From DATNPH01 sp036703315 (lineage in GTDB: Bacteria > Cyanobacteriota > Cyanobacteriia > Cyanobacteriales > Coleofasciculaceae), in NCBI GenBank assembly GCA_036703315.1, contig DATNPH010000087.1, positions 1-64,000 on the forward strand: a DNA stretch of 64,000 bases, written 5' to 3'. A program made the position numbers and the translations under genes. Position 1 is the stretch's first letter. Each line of letters starts with the position of its first letter. Shown here piece after piece: positions 1 through 7,975 of this stretch. The notes beneath the pieces were generated by a model. The model was not told where the DNA came from. It made no database searches and saw only the letters and a program-made list of their open reading frames with translations.

Positions 1-223
1 GGTTCCTTTTAGCTTGGCCTCAATTACTAACATGGTTGAATATTACCATAATTTACCCGTTTATAGCGATGGGTAACTTGTTAAATTAAGTGGCACCCTC
101 GCCACCCAATTTAACCCGACTCTCATGAGGCAGCGTGCGGCAAATTACTTCGCCGCTTTAAGCGCCGTCCCCACTTGAGCCATTGACGGTACTCACCTGC
201 GGTTCGATAAATCCGTCTCGCCA
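1..223. other. Intergenic, structured DNA downstream of comB-like gene
   Basis: I see no gene here. A strong hairpin is formed by arms at 80-87/108-115 (GTTAAATT/AATTTAAC) and 90-94/101-105 (GTGGC/GCCAC) with a six-base loop. A second dyad, CGCTTTAAGCG, lies near 152-163. The first hairpin could end transcripts arriving from the minus-strand gene, but it has no clear T-run. The left edge of the window cuts the region, so a feature continuing leftwards cannot be excluded. Confidence 0.4.
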
Positions 224-955
224 CTAATGGGGCTTTCTCGTCGGCTCTTGGTAAGCGCCTTGAGTAAACAAAGGAACACAGAAACTGGTATTGATAGCAG
301 CAGCAAGTTCGATATCTGTATCAAATCCTCGTGCAATTAACTCTTTACCCGAACTACATTGTCTCAAAACTTTTACAAGATTATCTTTTAAACTCTGAAA
401 TACTGCCGCAGCAGTTTCTGCCTCTGGAGACAGTTTTCCCTCCAGGTAGCTGAGAATTGCACCCGCCCCGATCAGGTCTTCTATCGCTGGACGTAAACTC
501 CCATCTTCCCACCTTTCACCTGCTGGGATAACAGAAATCCTAGAGCCATAGCTTTGGGCAAAACAGGCTAGTGCCTCGCAATTACGAAGACAGCCAGCCA
601 GAGTTGGTGTTTGCCCTGTAAGTAAAGTCAGAGAAGAACCATTGGGTGAAGGTAAGACGAGTCTAGTTCCAGCAGAAATATTACCTAGTGAGGTAGGCGA
701 AAGCGAGAAACCATCATTAGATGTACGCTTCCTACTTGCCAGTTCTGCCTTTACTTCCTTGGCATAATCCAGAGCTGATTCATCGTTCCAGCGGTAAGGA
801 AATACTATTGCACCATTATTAGTGGCAATTTCAACACAAGTTGAAAACGAGAGGACATCAACAATAACTACTACATCACTAACAGGAGCTAGTTTAGCAA
901 CACCTTGCTCACCCCACTCGCAGCGAAGCTCAAACTCTGACTGGTCAAAAATCAT
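224..955 (-). CDS. ComB-like 2-phosphosulfolactate phosphatase family protein
   Basis: The 243-residue length matches the ComB family. The N-terminal strand-loop VVIVDVLSFSTC (about residues 28-39) and the later LVLPSPNGSS stretch (about 99-108) are the family's conserved blocks. ComB is a Mg-dependent phosphatase of coenzyme M synthesis in methanogens. Cyanobacteria are not known to make coenzyme M, so the substrate here is unknown and only the family is asserted. No signal peptide or membrane segment is seen, so it should be cytosolic. It is divergent from the cyclophilin gene, with about 160 bp for two promoters. The ATG at 955 is the natural start because the conserved core begins some 25 residues in. 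Confidence 0.8.
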   Translation of the reverse strand: MIFDQSEFELRCEWGEQGVAKLAPVSDVVVIVDVLSFSTCVEIATNNGAIVFPYRWNDESALDYAKEVKAELASRKRTSNDGFSLSPTSLGNISAGTRLVLPSPNGSSLTLLTGQTPTLAGCLRNCEALACFAQSYGSRISVIPAGERWEDGSLRPAIEDLIGAGAILSYLEGKLSPEAETAAAVFQSLKDNLVKVLRQCSSGKELIARGFDTDIELAAAINTSFCVPLFTQGAYQEPTRKPH

Positions 956-1101
956 ATAGAAATAAAGCTTATGACAGATCTTGCGGACGGTAACCTACTT
1001 GAGACAGGGGATAAAGTTAAGCTTGAGATTGTTGGCTCTAATACCGTTTGGCTGTAGGCTATTGCCAGCAACGAAAAGTGTGAATTATCTAATCATCCTT
1101 A

Positions 1102-1110
1102 AGGGAGGAG
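1102..1110 (+). promoter_or_regulatory. Strong ribosome binding site deciding the GTG start of the cyclophilin
   Basis: AGGGAGGAG sits six bases before GTG 1117. The spacing favours GTG over the in-frame ATG at 1132. Confidence 0.7.
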
Positions 1111-1116
1111 AGACCT

Positions 1117-1536
1117 GTGACTCGCGCCATTATGGAAACCAACAAAGGCACAATTACCCTGGAGTTGTTTGACCAGGATGCACCTAACACGGTCAAGAAT
1201 TTTGTAGACCTAGCTGAAAAAGGATTTTACGATGGCCTGACTTTCCACCGCGTCATCCCTAACTTTATGATTCAAGGTGGCTGTCCTAAGGGAAACGGAA
1301 CGGGTGGTCCTGGCTACACTATCAAATGTGAAATTAACCCCAATAAGCATCTAGCTGGGACTTTATCAATGGCTCATGCTGGTCGCGATACGGGGGGAAG
1401 TCAGTTCTTTATTTGCCACTCTCCTCAATCTCATTTAGACGGAGTACACACCACCTTCGGACAAACTAAAGACATGGATGTCGTCAATGCTATCCGCAAG
1501 GATGACAAAATTCTTTCTGTCAAGATTGAACAATAG
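1117..1536 (+). CDS. Cyclophilin-type peptidyl-prolyl cis-trans isomerase
   Basis: A single-domain cyclophilin of 139 residues that speeds proline isomerisation during protein folding. Catalytic-core motifs are visible: FHRVIPNFMIQGG (about residues 43-55), with the catalytic Arg in FHRV, then MAHAGRDTGGSQFFI (about 85-99), and a C-terminal HTTFGQ. No signal peptide is present, so it is cytosolic. The start chosen is GTG at 1117 because a strong Shine-Dalgarno (AGGGAGGAG, 1102-1110) lies just upstream; ATG at 1132 is the alternative but is farther from that site. It stands alone between a divergent ComB-like gene and a repeat-rich spacer. Confidence 0.93.
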   Translation: MTRAIMETNKGTITLELFDQDAPNTVKNFVDLAEKGFYDGLTFHRVIPNFMIQGGCPKGNGTGGPGYTIKCEINPNKHLAGTLSMAHAGRDTGGSQFFICHSPQSHLDGVHTTFGQTKDMDVVNAIRKDDKILSVKIEQ

Positions 1537-1578
1537 TTTAGAACGCCGTCACAGTGATAAAAACTTTGGTGAGGACTG

Positions 1579-1644
1579 CTAGTGGCTAGTGGTTAATGGT
1601 TAATGGTTAATAGCAAAAATGCTGCTAGCCATTAACCATTAATG
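1579..1644. repeat. Facing heptanucleotide repeat arrays (STRR type)
   Basis: Five 7-bp units run from 1579 to 1613 (CTAGTGG twice, TTAATGG twice, TTAATAG). The complementary units follow at about 1625-1643, so TTAATGGTTAATG (1593-1605) pairs with CATTAACCATTAA (1630-1642). The surrounding spacer (1537-1758) also holds two HIP1 octamers, at about 1686 and 1722, and no gene. Confidence 0.75.
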
Positions 1645-1758
1645 TTTAAAGAATCTCCTCTTCGCTGTTGTGCTGGGAGAAAGGCGATCGCTACAGCAAC
1701 AGTTCACGTAGGGGAGTACGTAGCGATCGCCACTGAGAATAAGTTTTAGGAGTCCACT

Positions 1759-1923
1759 GTGAGAGAAAGCTGGGAAAGACACACGGATGTTCTGACCTTT
1801 GACATGGACTCCCTAACCGACTTAATACAACCCGCCTTCGGCGGCTACCGCGTTGTAGCGGCTCAAGTGACCGAGGGGGGATTGATCAATACAAATTATC
1901 GCTTGCAACTGATCAACAATTGA
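1759..1923 (+). pseudogene. N-terminal remnant of a phosphotransferase-like gene
   Basis: An open frame of 54 codons starts at GTG 1759. It contains PAFGGYRVVAAQVTEGGLIN followed by TNYRLQL and then stops. A GG(L)xNTNYR block near the N-terminus resembles the nucleotide-binding loop at the start of aminoglycoside-phosphotransferase/choline-kinase fold proteins. Nothing matching the rest of such a protein (catalytic loop, DFD/DxD) follows; the 3' end of glmM on the other strand begins within 40 bp. I infer a gene truncated by deletion. It could instead be a chance ORF, because the family call rests on one short motif. Confidence 0.4.
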
Positions 1924-1961
1924 GTTGTGACGGATATTTACCCAAATGGTATAAAGCATTC

Positions 1962-3437
1962 CTAACCCAAATATTGCTGAACTACTCGAACCAGTTCTGA
2001 AGTCCAGTATTCAGCAACTTGAGCTGACTCAGCTTCAACCATTACACGGATCAACGGTTCTGTGCCTGAAGCACGAACTAGAATGCGCCCTTGATCTCCC
2101 ATTGCTGCCTCGGCGGCGGCGATCGCTTGATTAACCGCGTCACACTCTTTCCAATTCAATCGGCGATCGCGGTCTTCCACCCGAACATTGCGGAGTAACT
2201 GCGGGTAAGTCTGGAAGCTTTGGTCTACTAGCTGAGTTAAAGAAACACCCGATTGACGCACCAAAGATGCCAGATGCAACGCAGTCAGCATTCCATCACC
2301 AGTGCAGCCGTAGTGGTGGCTGAGGATGTGTCCTGATTGCTCACCCCCCAGCATGGCTCCTGTGCGCAGCATTTCTGCTTGGACATACTGGTCGCCCACA
2401 GCTGTCCGCACCATTTTGCCGCCCAACTGCTCCCAAGCTCGCTCAAAACCCAAATTTGCCATGACTGTTGCCACAATCAAATCTCCGGGCAGCTTTTGAG
2501 CTTGTCGTAATTGTTGACCCCAGAAATAGAGAATATAATCTCCATCGACAACACGACCTTTGGCATCTACCGCCAGCACCCGGTCAGCATCACCATCAAA
2601 AGCAAAGCCTATGTCCGCTGAGTGCTGCTGCACAGCTTCTTTGAGGGAATCGAGATGAGTAGACCCGCAATTCACATTAATGCGATCGCCATCGGGTTTG
2701 TCATGTAAGCAGATTACTTGTGCTCCTAACTCAGCAAACACTTGCCCAGCTAGACGCACAGCAGCCCCCCATGCCAAATCCAGTACAATCCGCATTCCCT
2801 GCAAATCTGCCACTGATTGCAGAGGACGGCGCAGCGAATCGACATAATCCCCAATCAATTCGGGTCGATAGTAATGCTGTCCACAGCTGTGGATGGAAGC
2901 AGGATGCTCGGCATTACCTCTCAAACCCGCTTCAATCTGCTTTTGCAACGCGATCGGCAGCTTCATGCCTTCTGAACCAAAAAATTTGATGCCGTTGTCC
3001 TCTGGAGGATTATGACTTGCTGAAATCATCACCCCTCCCACAGCACCAGTAACACGGGTGAGATGAGCCACAACAGGAGTTGGGCATAATCCTAAGTTCC
3101 ACACCTCTAGTCCCGCTGATGTCAGACCAGCACTAAGAGCGATCGCTAAGGTATCGCTTGAGTTCCGCGAGTCCTGTCCCAAAATTACAGGTCCAAGCGT
3201 GGGTACTGAAGAGCGCAACACCTGACCCCCCCAGAAACCAACTTGTAATGCTAAATCAGCATTTAGCAGATCTCCCACTCGTCCCCGAATGCCATCGGTT
3301 CCAAACAAGGGTGTCGTCGGTAACACCAGTGGAAGACTAGCAAGACTGACATCAGTCGGGGATGTCTGCTGACGCTGATGCGACGGCTCCAAACGATTCA
3401 AGCCCTGAATCCGGGCAGGAGAGGTAACCATATCCAA
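1962..3437 (-). CDS. glmM: Phosphoglucosamine mutase
   Basis: GlmM converts glucosamine-6-phosphate to glucosamine-1-phosphate on the way to UDP-GlcNAc for peptidoglycan and glycolipids. The phosphoserine loop SASHNP is present (catalytic Ser about residue 141), as are the Mg-binding loop DGDADR (281-286) and the phosphate-binding RASGTEPLIRVMVE near the C-terminus. The four-domain phosphohexomutase length is complete. At 491 residues it is longer than the usual 445-450 because about 40 poorly conserved residues precede LFGTDGIRG; this extension has no signal-peptide character. A start nearer that motif is possible. The gene is transcribed towards the phosphotransferase remnant and has no operon partner. 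Confidence 0.95.
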   Translation of the reverse strand: MDMVTSPARIQGLNRLEPSHQRQQTSPTDVSLASLPLVLPTTPLFGTDGIRGRVGDLLNADLALQVGFWGGQVLRSSVPTLGPVILGQDSRNSSDTLAIALSAGLTSAGLEVWNLGLCPTPVVAHLTRVTGAVGGVMISASHNPPEDNGIKFFGSEGMKLPIALQKQIEAGLRGNAEHPASIHSCGQHYYRPELIGDYVDSLRRPLQSVADLQGMRIVLDLAWGAAVRLAGQVFAELGAQVICLHDKPDGDRINVNCGSTHLDSLKEAVQQHSADIGFAFDGDADRVLAVDAKGRVVDGDYILYFWGQQLRQAQKLPGDLIVATVMANLGFERAWEQLGGKMVRTAVGDQYVQAEMLRTGAMLGGEQSGHILSHHYGCTGDGMLTALHLASLVRQSGVSLTQLVDQSFQTYPQLLRNVRVEDRDRRLNWKECDAVNQAIAAAEAAMGDQGRILVRASGTEPLIRVMVEAESAQVAEYWTSELVRVVQQYLG

Positions 3438-3759
3438 TTTTCCTCACACAACACACTCACTGTGGAGGATAACACTTTCTTTTGCAGAGTTCTCCTCGCT
3501 GCTATTACTGATAGCTTTGCTCAGCCTTAAGTTCCGCCCAAAGTAATGACTTTCCTCATCAAATCCCGCCAGGAGACACCATCTCGTAGAGTCAGGAGGA
3601 ATGGCGCGGGCGGGATTTGGGCTAGTAGTTGTTAGCTAGTAGCTAGTGGGGAAACAGACAAAGCTCCGGGAGGATAACTCTCTTCCCTACTAGCCACTAT
3701 CTACTAACCACTAGCTAAAGCCTTGTTTCGTAGAGCGGTTTTTTTATCTTTGGTGTCTA
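3438..3759. repeat. Spacer with paired heptamer arrays
   Basis: Two 4-unit heptamer arrays face each other: 3622-3649 (CTAGTAG, TTGTTAG, CTAGTAG, CTAGTGG) and 3687-3714 (CTACTAG, CCACTAT, CTACTAA, CCACTAG). They can fold as one long hairpin with a loop of about 37 bases. The rest of the 322-bp spacer, upstream of glmM on the minus strand, shows no gene. Confidence 0.75.
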
Positions 3760-4377
3760 TTACTCAGGAGAACTAGACTTGAAGATTGCCATGCCCATAA
3801 TGTGAGCATCTTTCTCAGGATCGGTAGTGGTTAGCGCTAGATTCAAAACACTATCAGTAACTGTAGTCAGATAGGGACCATATTTAGCCCAGCTCTGAAA
3901 AGGGAGTGTTCCGATACCTTGGGCTACTGTTTCATCTCCTAAACTTACATCCATGGAATGGTGGTTAGAAACGTAATTTTCTATAATCCATAGGTAGACA
4001 TTGTAGGTTCCATTAGGTAGTGTCTGCCTAATTTCCAGCTTATGGTTTTTGCAAACCACACTATTTAACATGTTTCGGGTATCGCGATCAGCAGATGGCT
4101 GGGGCTTTACAGATGTTGTAATAGAAATGGCTTCAGGAACTGATAACCCATTAGCTAGAGCACTGCTATAGGATGTCCATGAATATCCGTCGATAGTAAC
4201 CGCTTTACCGTTAAAGTTAATACCTTTGACGAACTCCCCTCTGGTTTCCAGACTATCTAGAGTAGTCTTGTTAGAAGAGGATAAGTCTTTAGGGTGAAAC
4301 AAACGATTGATCAGATCAGTAATCACTTGCAGACTGTTGCTTTTTTTCAGAAGGTCGAGCTGTGACATAGATAACAA
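3760..4377 (-). CDS. Protein with C-terminal malectin-like domain
   Basis: 205 residues. The C-terminal half (about 110-203) reads like a malectin/carbohydrate-binding beta-sandwich: a LPNGTYNVYLWIIENY strand, then a DVSLGDETVAQ strand, and a closing LNLALTTTDPEKDAHIMGMAIF strand. Such domains bind sugars, often on extracellular proteins, but no signal peptide is visible here. The N-terminal 60 residues are helical and Ser/Lys-rich. It lies 53 bp downstream of a family-2 glycosyltransferase on the same strand, so the two are probably co-transcribed and may act on the same glycan (inference). The family assignment comes from pattern similarity only. Confidence 0.5.
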   Translation of the reverse strand: MLSMSQLDLLKKSNSLQVITDLINRLFHPKDLSSSNKTTLDSLETRGEFVKGINFNGKAVTIDGYSWTSYSSALANGLSVPEAISITTSVKPQPSADRDTRNMLNSVVCKNHKLEIRQTLPNGTYNVYLWIIENYVSNHHSMDVSLGDETVAQGIGTLPFQSWAKYGPYLTTVTDSVLNLALTTTDPEKDAHIMGMAIFKSSSPE

Positions 4378-4430
4378 TGTTTGGGATTAAAAGCTAAGAG
4401 ATGAAAAGACTTAGCTTGCATTAGAGGTAT

Positions 4431-5306
4431 TCACAAATGCTTGATGCTACCCTGCAATAACCCTATACTCCAACCGAAAGACCACACCCACTCAGCTAAG
4501 GCTTTCTTGCTCTGGCTGTTCCACAGGAAACTCAAAAGTTTCCGCAAAACACCCAAAAAAGCCCGTACACGATACTTTAACTTTTTCAATCCGACCATCG
4601 GTTTTCCGTACTTTTTGAGCAAAATAACTTCGCACTCTCCCCATTTGCGACCTTTGCGGTACCGCTCTGGGAAGTTGTGAGCAAACCGATAGTGAATAAC
4701 AGCGTTTGGTACGAAGTGTAACTTAATTCCTGCTCCCTGGACTTTCCAACAGAAATCAGTATCCCAGGAAGTATTACTAGACTCATCAAACTCGCCCACC
4801 ATTTCATACACTGAGCGCTTCATGCCGAGTTTGCACCCACTAGAGTATGGCAGATCTGGAACTATCCAGCTTGTTTGGAGTTCTGTATCAACTGTTTTGT
4901 CGCATTCCCTTACTAGCCAAGATTCATTGAGTTTCTTATACTCAAGAGCGCCAGCAACGAAGTCATACTGTTTGAGCGCCTCACCCATTGCTGCTAACCA
5001 TCCAGGCGCTACCTCATCATCAGCTTCGCAAAATACAAATGCATCACCAGTGGCTGCTTGGATACCAACGTTATAAGAGTGTGTTACTCCTTTTCTTGGT
5101 CCTGGTGGGGTATAGGCATCTACAATCTGGAGATTAGGCAACCGCTCCCGATACTGCTCAACAATTGCCATTGAATTATCGGTTGATCCGTTATTCGAGA
5201 CAATAACTTCCCAAGGTTCAGACCATTGTTGGTTTGCTAGTGCCTCAAGTTGAACACCAATCGTATCAGCTCCATTAAAACAGGGAAGAATGACACTTAG
5301 CTTCAT
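4431..5306 (-). CDS. Family 2 glycosyltransferase
   Basis: A GT-A fold enzyme of 291 residues. It opens with MKLSVILPCFNGADTI and continues EVIVSNNGSTDNS, the nucleotide-sugar binding region of GT2. An acidic EADDEV metal-binding motif lies at about 94-99. The region after WDTDFCWKVQGAG is the usual acceptor-site (ED/DxD-like) segment. The C-terminal part is basic with one weakly hydrophobic stretch, so membrane association is possible. Donor and acceptor cannot be read from the sequence. It is probably first in a two-gene transcript with the malectin-like protein and sits next to a long spacer that would hold its promoter. Confidence 0.85.
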   Translation of the reverse strand: MKLSVILPCFNGADTIGVQLEALANQQWSEPWEVIVSNNGSTDNSMAIVEQYRERLPNLQIVDAYTPPGPRKGVTHSYNVGIQAATGDAFVFCEADDEVAPGWLAAMGEALKQYDFVAGALEYKKLNESWLVRECDKTVDTELQTSWIVPDLPYSSGCKLGMKRSVYEMVGEFDESSNTSWDTDFCWKVQGAGIKLHFVPNAVIHYRFAHNFPERYRKGRKWGECEVILLKKYGKPMVGLKKLKYRVRAFLGVLRKLLSFLWNSQSKKALAEWVWSFGWSIGLLQGSIKHL

Positions 5307-5762
5307 CAGTCTTTCTCCATTTCTATTGGGTAGAGCAAAACTATCAGTCCTTAACTGGGTATGAACTGATTTTTCATGACCTGTTACGTTCTGTTTGAGC
5401 AGCCTGGAACTGCTGACAGAACAGTTTTCTGGGAGCGATCGCCTTCTACAGCTATGCTAATTAGCAGCCTATGACTGAAAGTAGGTTTTTGGGAACTCCC
5501 GAAAAAACCTACTTTTGCCATAAGGCGTAGATTGTTTTATATAAATTTTTGAGAAACTTTAATCAGCTGGGGAATATCCTACATCAGCAGTCTTTTCTAT
5601 AAGCCGATTGAAAGCTTTAAACAGGATCTGTGCCTAAAATAACGCTGAGCTAGGCGTTAGAGGCTTTTATTCAATTAAGATAGTGCGCTATCGATTAAGT
5701 CTACCACAAGCATTACTTTAATTACTGGCACGCAAAGAGCAAAGCTCTCTACACTCAATCAC
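5307..5762. other. 456-bp spacer with a long hairpin
   Basis: No gene is seen. A 13-bp perfect stem pairs AAAGTAGGTTTTT (5478-5490) with AAAAACCTACTTT (5503-5515) around a GC-rich tip (GGGA/TCCC). With T and A runs on both sides of the stem it could act as a bidirectional terminator, although the nearest upstream gene ends would be on neither strand. The glycosyltransferase promoter must also lie here. Confidence 0.5.
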
Positions 5763-5990
5763 TCAAATCTCGTCTGTCTCACTGAACCCACCATTGAGTA
5801 GCTGATATAGTGTTACTCCTCCCCAGTACAGACCACTGAGAACCTGAATGACTACCAGAACTGGAATAGCAAACGTTGCCACAGCCAGACTACAGATCAC
5901 AATGGCTGATTTTTCCGATAAAATCCCTGATTGAGGTTGATCCTTTAAGCGGTTTTGAGAGGTTATGGGGGCGTTCTGTAGTGCAATCAT
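5763..5990 (-). CDS. Small single-span membrane protein, unknown
   Basis: 75 residues. A polar N-terminus (about 1-27) is followed by a hydrophobic helix AIVICSLAVATFAIPVLVVI (about 29-48) and a short amphipathic tail LYWGGVTLYQLLNGGFSETD. I do not recognise the family. The one clear membrane segment and a coding-like composition support a real gene. It has its own spacers on both sides, so it is probably monocistronic. Confidence 0.55.
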   Translation of the reverse strand: MIALQNAPITSQNRLKDQPQSGILSEKSAIVICSLAVATFAIPVLVVIQVLSGLYWGGVTLYQLLNGGFSETDEI

Positions 5991-6194
5991 TTCGGTTTAA
6001 TGCGTTCGTCTAGAGGAATACTTGTTTAATTACTCATAATTATGCCTAAGGAGGGAGACAATTGTATCAAGAAATGATTTAATTCCCCTAAGCCTGTGTG
6101 AAGCTTCCATGAACTTGGGTTACTAAAAAATGAACCACCTACATCGATTAAGTACAACTGTAGGCTAACCCTACTTTAATAGGAGCTACGTCCT

Positions 6195-6494
6195 TCATAT
6201 ACCAGCATCTGACAACAACTGTTGCATGGTTTCCCAGGTTAGCCCTTGTTGGAGATAACGAGGCGCATCAGGATTATAGGGGCTAGCGACTCGATCAATT
6301 GAGATAACCGTTGCCTCTTCTGGTAGCACTGGAACATCAGGGTCAAATGATGTTGGGCGCATTAAAGAACTGGAAAAGCCCTTAAAAATTGCAATCTGGT
6401 CTTCTTCACCCGCAATCTCAGCCGTGATAATCAAGACTTCCTGGGGATATTTGAGGGTGTATTGCTCTAGACGCCGCCCAATGGAATTGCTCAT
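6195..6494 (-). CDS. Conserved cyanobacterial/plastid protein of unknown function
   Basis: 99 residues with a pattern I recognise from cyanobacteria and plants: RLEQYTLKYPQEVLIITAEI, then EEDQIAIFKGFSSSLMRPT, then SFDPDVPVLPEEA and YNPDAPRYLQQGL. No membrane segment or signal peptide is present. It lies 30 bp downstream of the DUF3177-like membrane protein on the same strand, so the two are probably co-transcribed. Function unknown; domain-of-unknown-function status is from memory. Confidence 0.75.
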   Translation of the reverse strand: MSNSIGRRLEQYTLKYPQEVLIITAEIAGEEDQIAIFKGFSSSLMRPTSFDPDVPVLPEEATVISIDRVASPYNPDAPRYLQQGLTWETMQQLLSDAGI

Positions 6495-6524
6495 TGCAAC
6501 TAACTACCGAACTTACCAAATTAC

Positions 6525-7118
6525 TTATTGTTCGATCGCGGAGCGCCCCTGCTTGCCCAACCGAATCAGAACAAAATAGCCTAAGTAAAGAACATAGATG
6601 AATAATCCCACCATCCCCATAAACCCTAAAAATTCAGGCTTGGAACCAGCATGAAAATACTGCTTGAATAATAAGGGTGGCTCTAACCAAATCCTACACA
6701 GTGGGGTCTTGATCGCTGCCTCAACAAACGCACAGCGTAGAAAAGGAATAATCACTATAGCGCCTAACGTACTATAGATGGTTACTGCCCATCGCCAGGC
6801 GGTCAGTGCCAGCTTCAGGGGACGCTGCGGCTGATCGTCAATATCTTCGTTGACATCAACCCAAAACCATAGAGCGATGGGAATCAGGAGACGAGCACAT
6901 AAAGCAGAAACAAAACCAATCGGCCATTGGGCAATAAATAGGTAGATGGTAATCGCCAAGAGGCTGGCAACACGCCAGTAGATGATTAACAGGCGAACCA
7001 TCGAATCCGCTTTCTGGACAAAAGCCCAAATGAGTAAAATCAGTGGGATGACCACCGCAAACAAAATTGCTAAGCGGTAGTCTGTCCAGACTATTGATCG
7101 AAGGATTGCCTCTTGCAT
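6525..7118 (-). CDS. DUF3177-like integral membrane protein
   Basis: 197 residues with about five or six hydrophobic segments, at roughly 15-34, 42-62, 66-86, 108-128 and 160-185. An acidic loop WVDVNEDIDDQPQRP follows the third span, and the C-terminus is basic. Length, topology and that loop fit the cyanobacterial DUF3177 family, of unknown function. It probably heads a two-gene transcript with the 99-residue protein that follows after 30 bp. Confidence 0.7.
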   Translation of the reverse strand: MQEAILRSIVWTDYRLAILFAVVIPLILLIWAFVQKADSMVRLLIIYWRVASLLAITIYLFIAQWPIGFVSALCARLLIPIALWFWVDVNEDIDDQPQRPLKLALTAWRWAVTIYSTLGAIVIIPFLRCAFVEAAIKTPLCRIWLEPPLLFKQYFHAGSKPEFLGFMGMVGLFIYVLYLGYFVLIRLGKQGRSAIEQ

Positions 7119-7308
7119 TGTTGGGTTGCTGAAATGACCTTTATCTATGTTATTGCACTGTTGAGCACCTCCTACATCCTTTAGTCGTGGGAAGCACTAT
7201 TTAGGGTTTCATTGCAATTTTCAATGAACTATGCACCATGAACAACAGAGCCGTAAGCCCAAGCTACTTTGCTACAGCGATCGCGGCATTGTTAAGCCTA
7301 GGACTTAC

Positions 7309-7355
7309 TCCAAAAAAACAGCAACTGGAAATGTCATTAAAACACTTCCAGTTGC
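7309..7355 (-). terminator. Rho-independent terminator of cp12
   Basis: A perfect 10-bp stem (GCAACTGGAA at 7321-7330 with TTCCAGTTGC at 7346-7355) is followed on the minus strand by a T-rich tail (TGTTTTTTTGG, 7310-7320). It lies 59 bp past the cp12 stop codon. Confidence 0.85.
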
Positions 7356-7413
7356 TTGACGGCTTGATGCGTCCAAAAACGACAAACTGATTGGATTGTG
7401 GGGTGAGAAACTA

Positions 7414-7638
7414 TTAGTCGTCGTACACCCGGCACTCATCGGCCTCAGGGTTAGCGTCACAATACTGCTCCAATGAGCTTTTCGGCTTTTGTTTTTGCCG
7501 CTGATGCGCTGCCTCTGCTTGTAGTTCTTCCACTACATCCCAAGCTGCTGCACAATCGCCGGATTCGTCGCCTTTTATACCACAAACAGCTCTAGCCGCT
7601 TCACGCTCTTGGTTTATTTTTTCTTGAATATCGCTCAT
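7414..7638 (-). CDS. cp12: Calvin cycle regulator CP12
   Basis: CP12 is a redox-switched, mostly disordered linker. In the dark it assembles GAPDH and phosphoribulokinase into an inactive complex. The 74-residue protein has every hallmark: an N-terminal cysteine pair (C19, C29), the core AWDVVEEL (32-39) and a C-terminal cysteine pair eight residues apart (C60, C69) with the acidic tail ECRVYDD that enters the GAPDH site. Both pairs are intact, so both disulfides should form. It is monocistronic, with a good terminator downstream and a divergent spacer towards the FIST-domain gene. Confidence 0.96.
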   Translation of the reverse strand: MSDIQEKINQEREAARAVCGIKGDESGDCAAAWDVVEELQAEAAHQRQKQKPKSSLEQYCDANPEADECRVYDD

Positions 7639-7975
7639 TGCCTTCCTTGTTTCGATTATTACACTTTACTCAATTAACATTTCAGTAATATCGCAAAACA
7701 GCATCTTTGTGAGGGGATTAGGCTTTATTTTTTAAGATTTTGCTAATCCTGACTCACTGATGAGCAGTTTACACGTAACTGATTTGTCACTCTATATATT
7801 AACTTATGTAAAGCCATAATTTCCACTACTTAAGACCGCAAAAGTATTAATTAGAGATTGTGGTTATTTAGCTTTCAAGCCTGTGGAGTTACTAGAGTTA
7901 GAATGATCGTAAACGTTTAAGTACTTGCCAATCTCCTCAATACGCATCGGTATCGGGAGTCAATTCGGTACAACA
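7639..7975. promoter_or_regulatory. Divergent promoter region, cp12 / FIST protein
   Basis: No gene is seen. A 7-bp dyad, GGATTAG (7715-7721) and CTAATCC (7743-7749), flanks a T/A-rich centre. No convincing -35/-10 pair could be fixed on either strand. Confidence 0.35.

Noticed and set aside
981..1172. 63-codon plus-strand frame before the cyclophilin
   Set aside because: No motif, and it overlaps the well-supported cyclophilin start in another frame.
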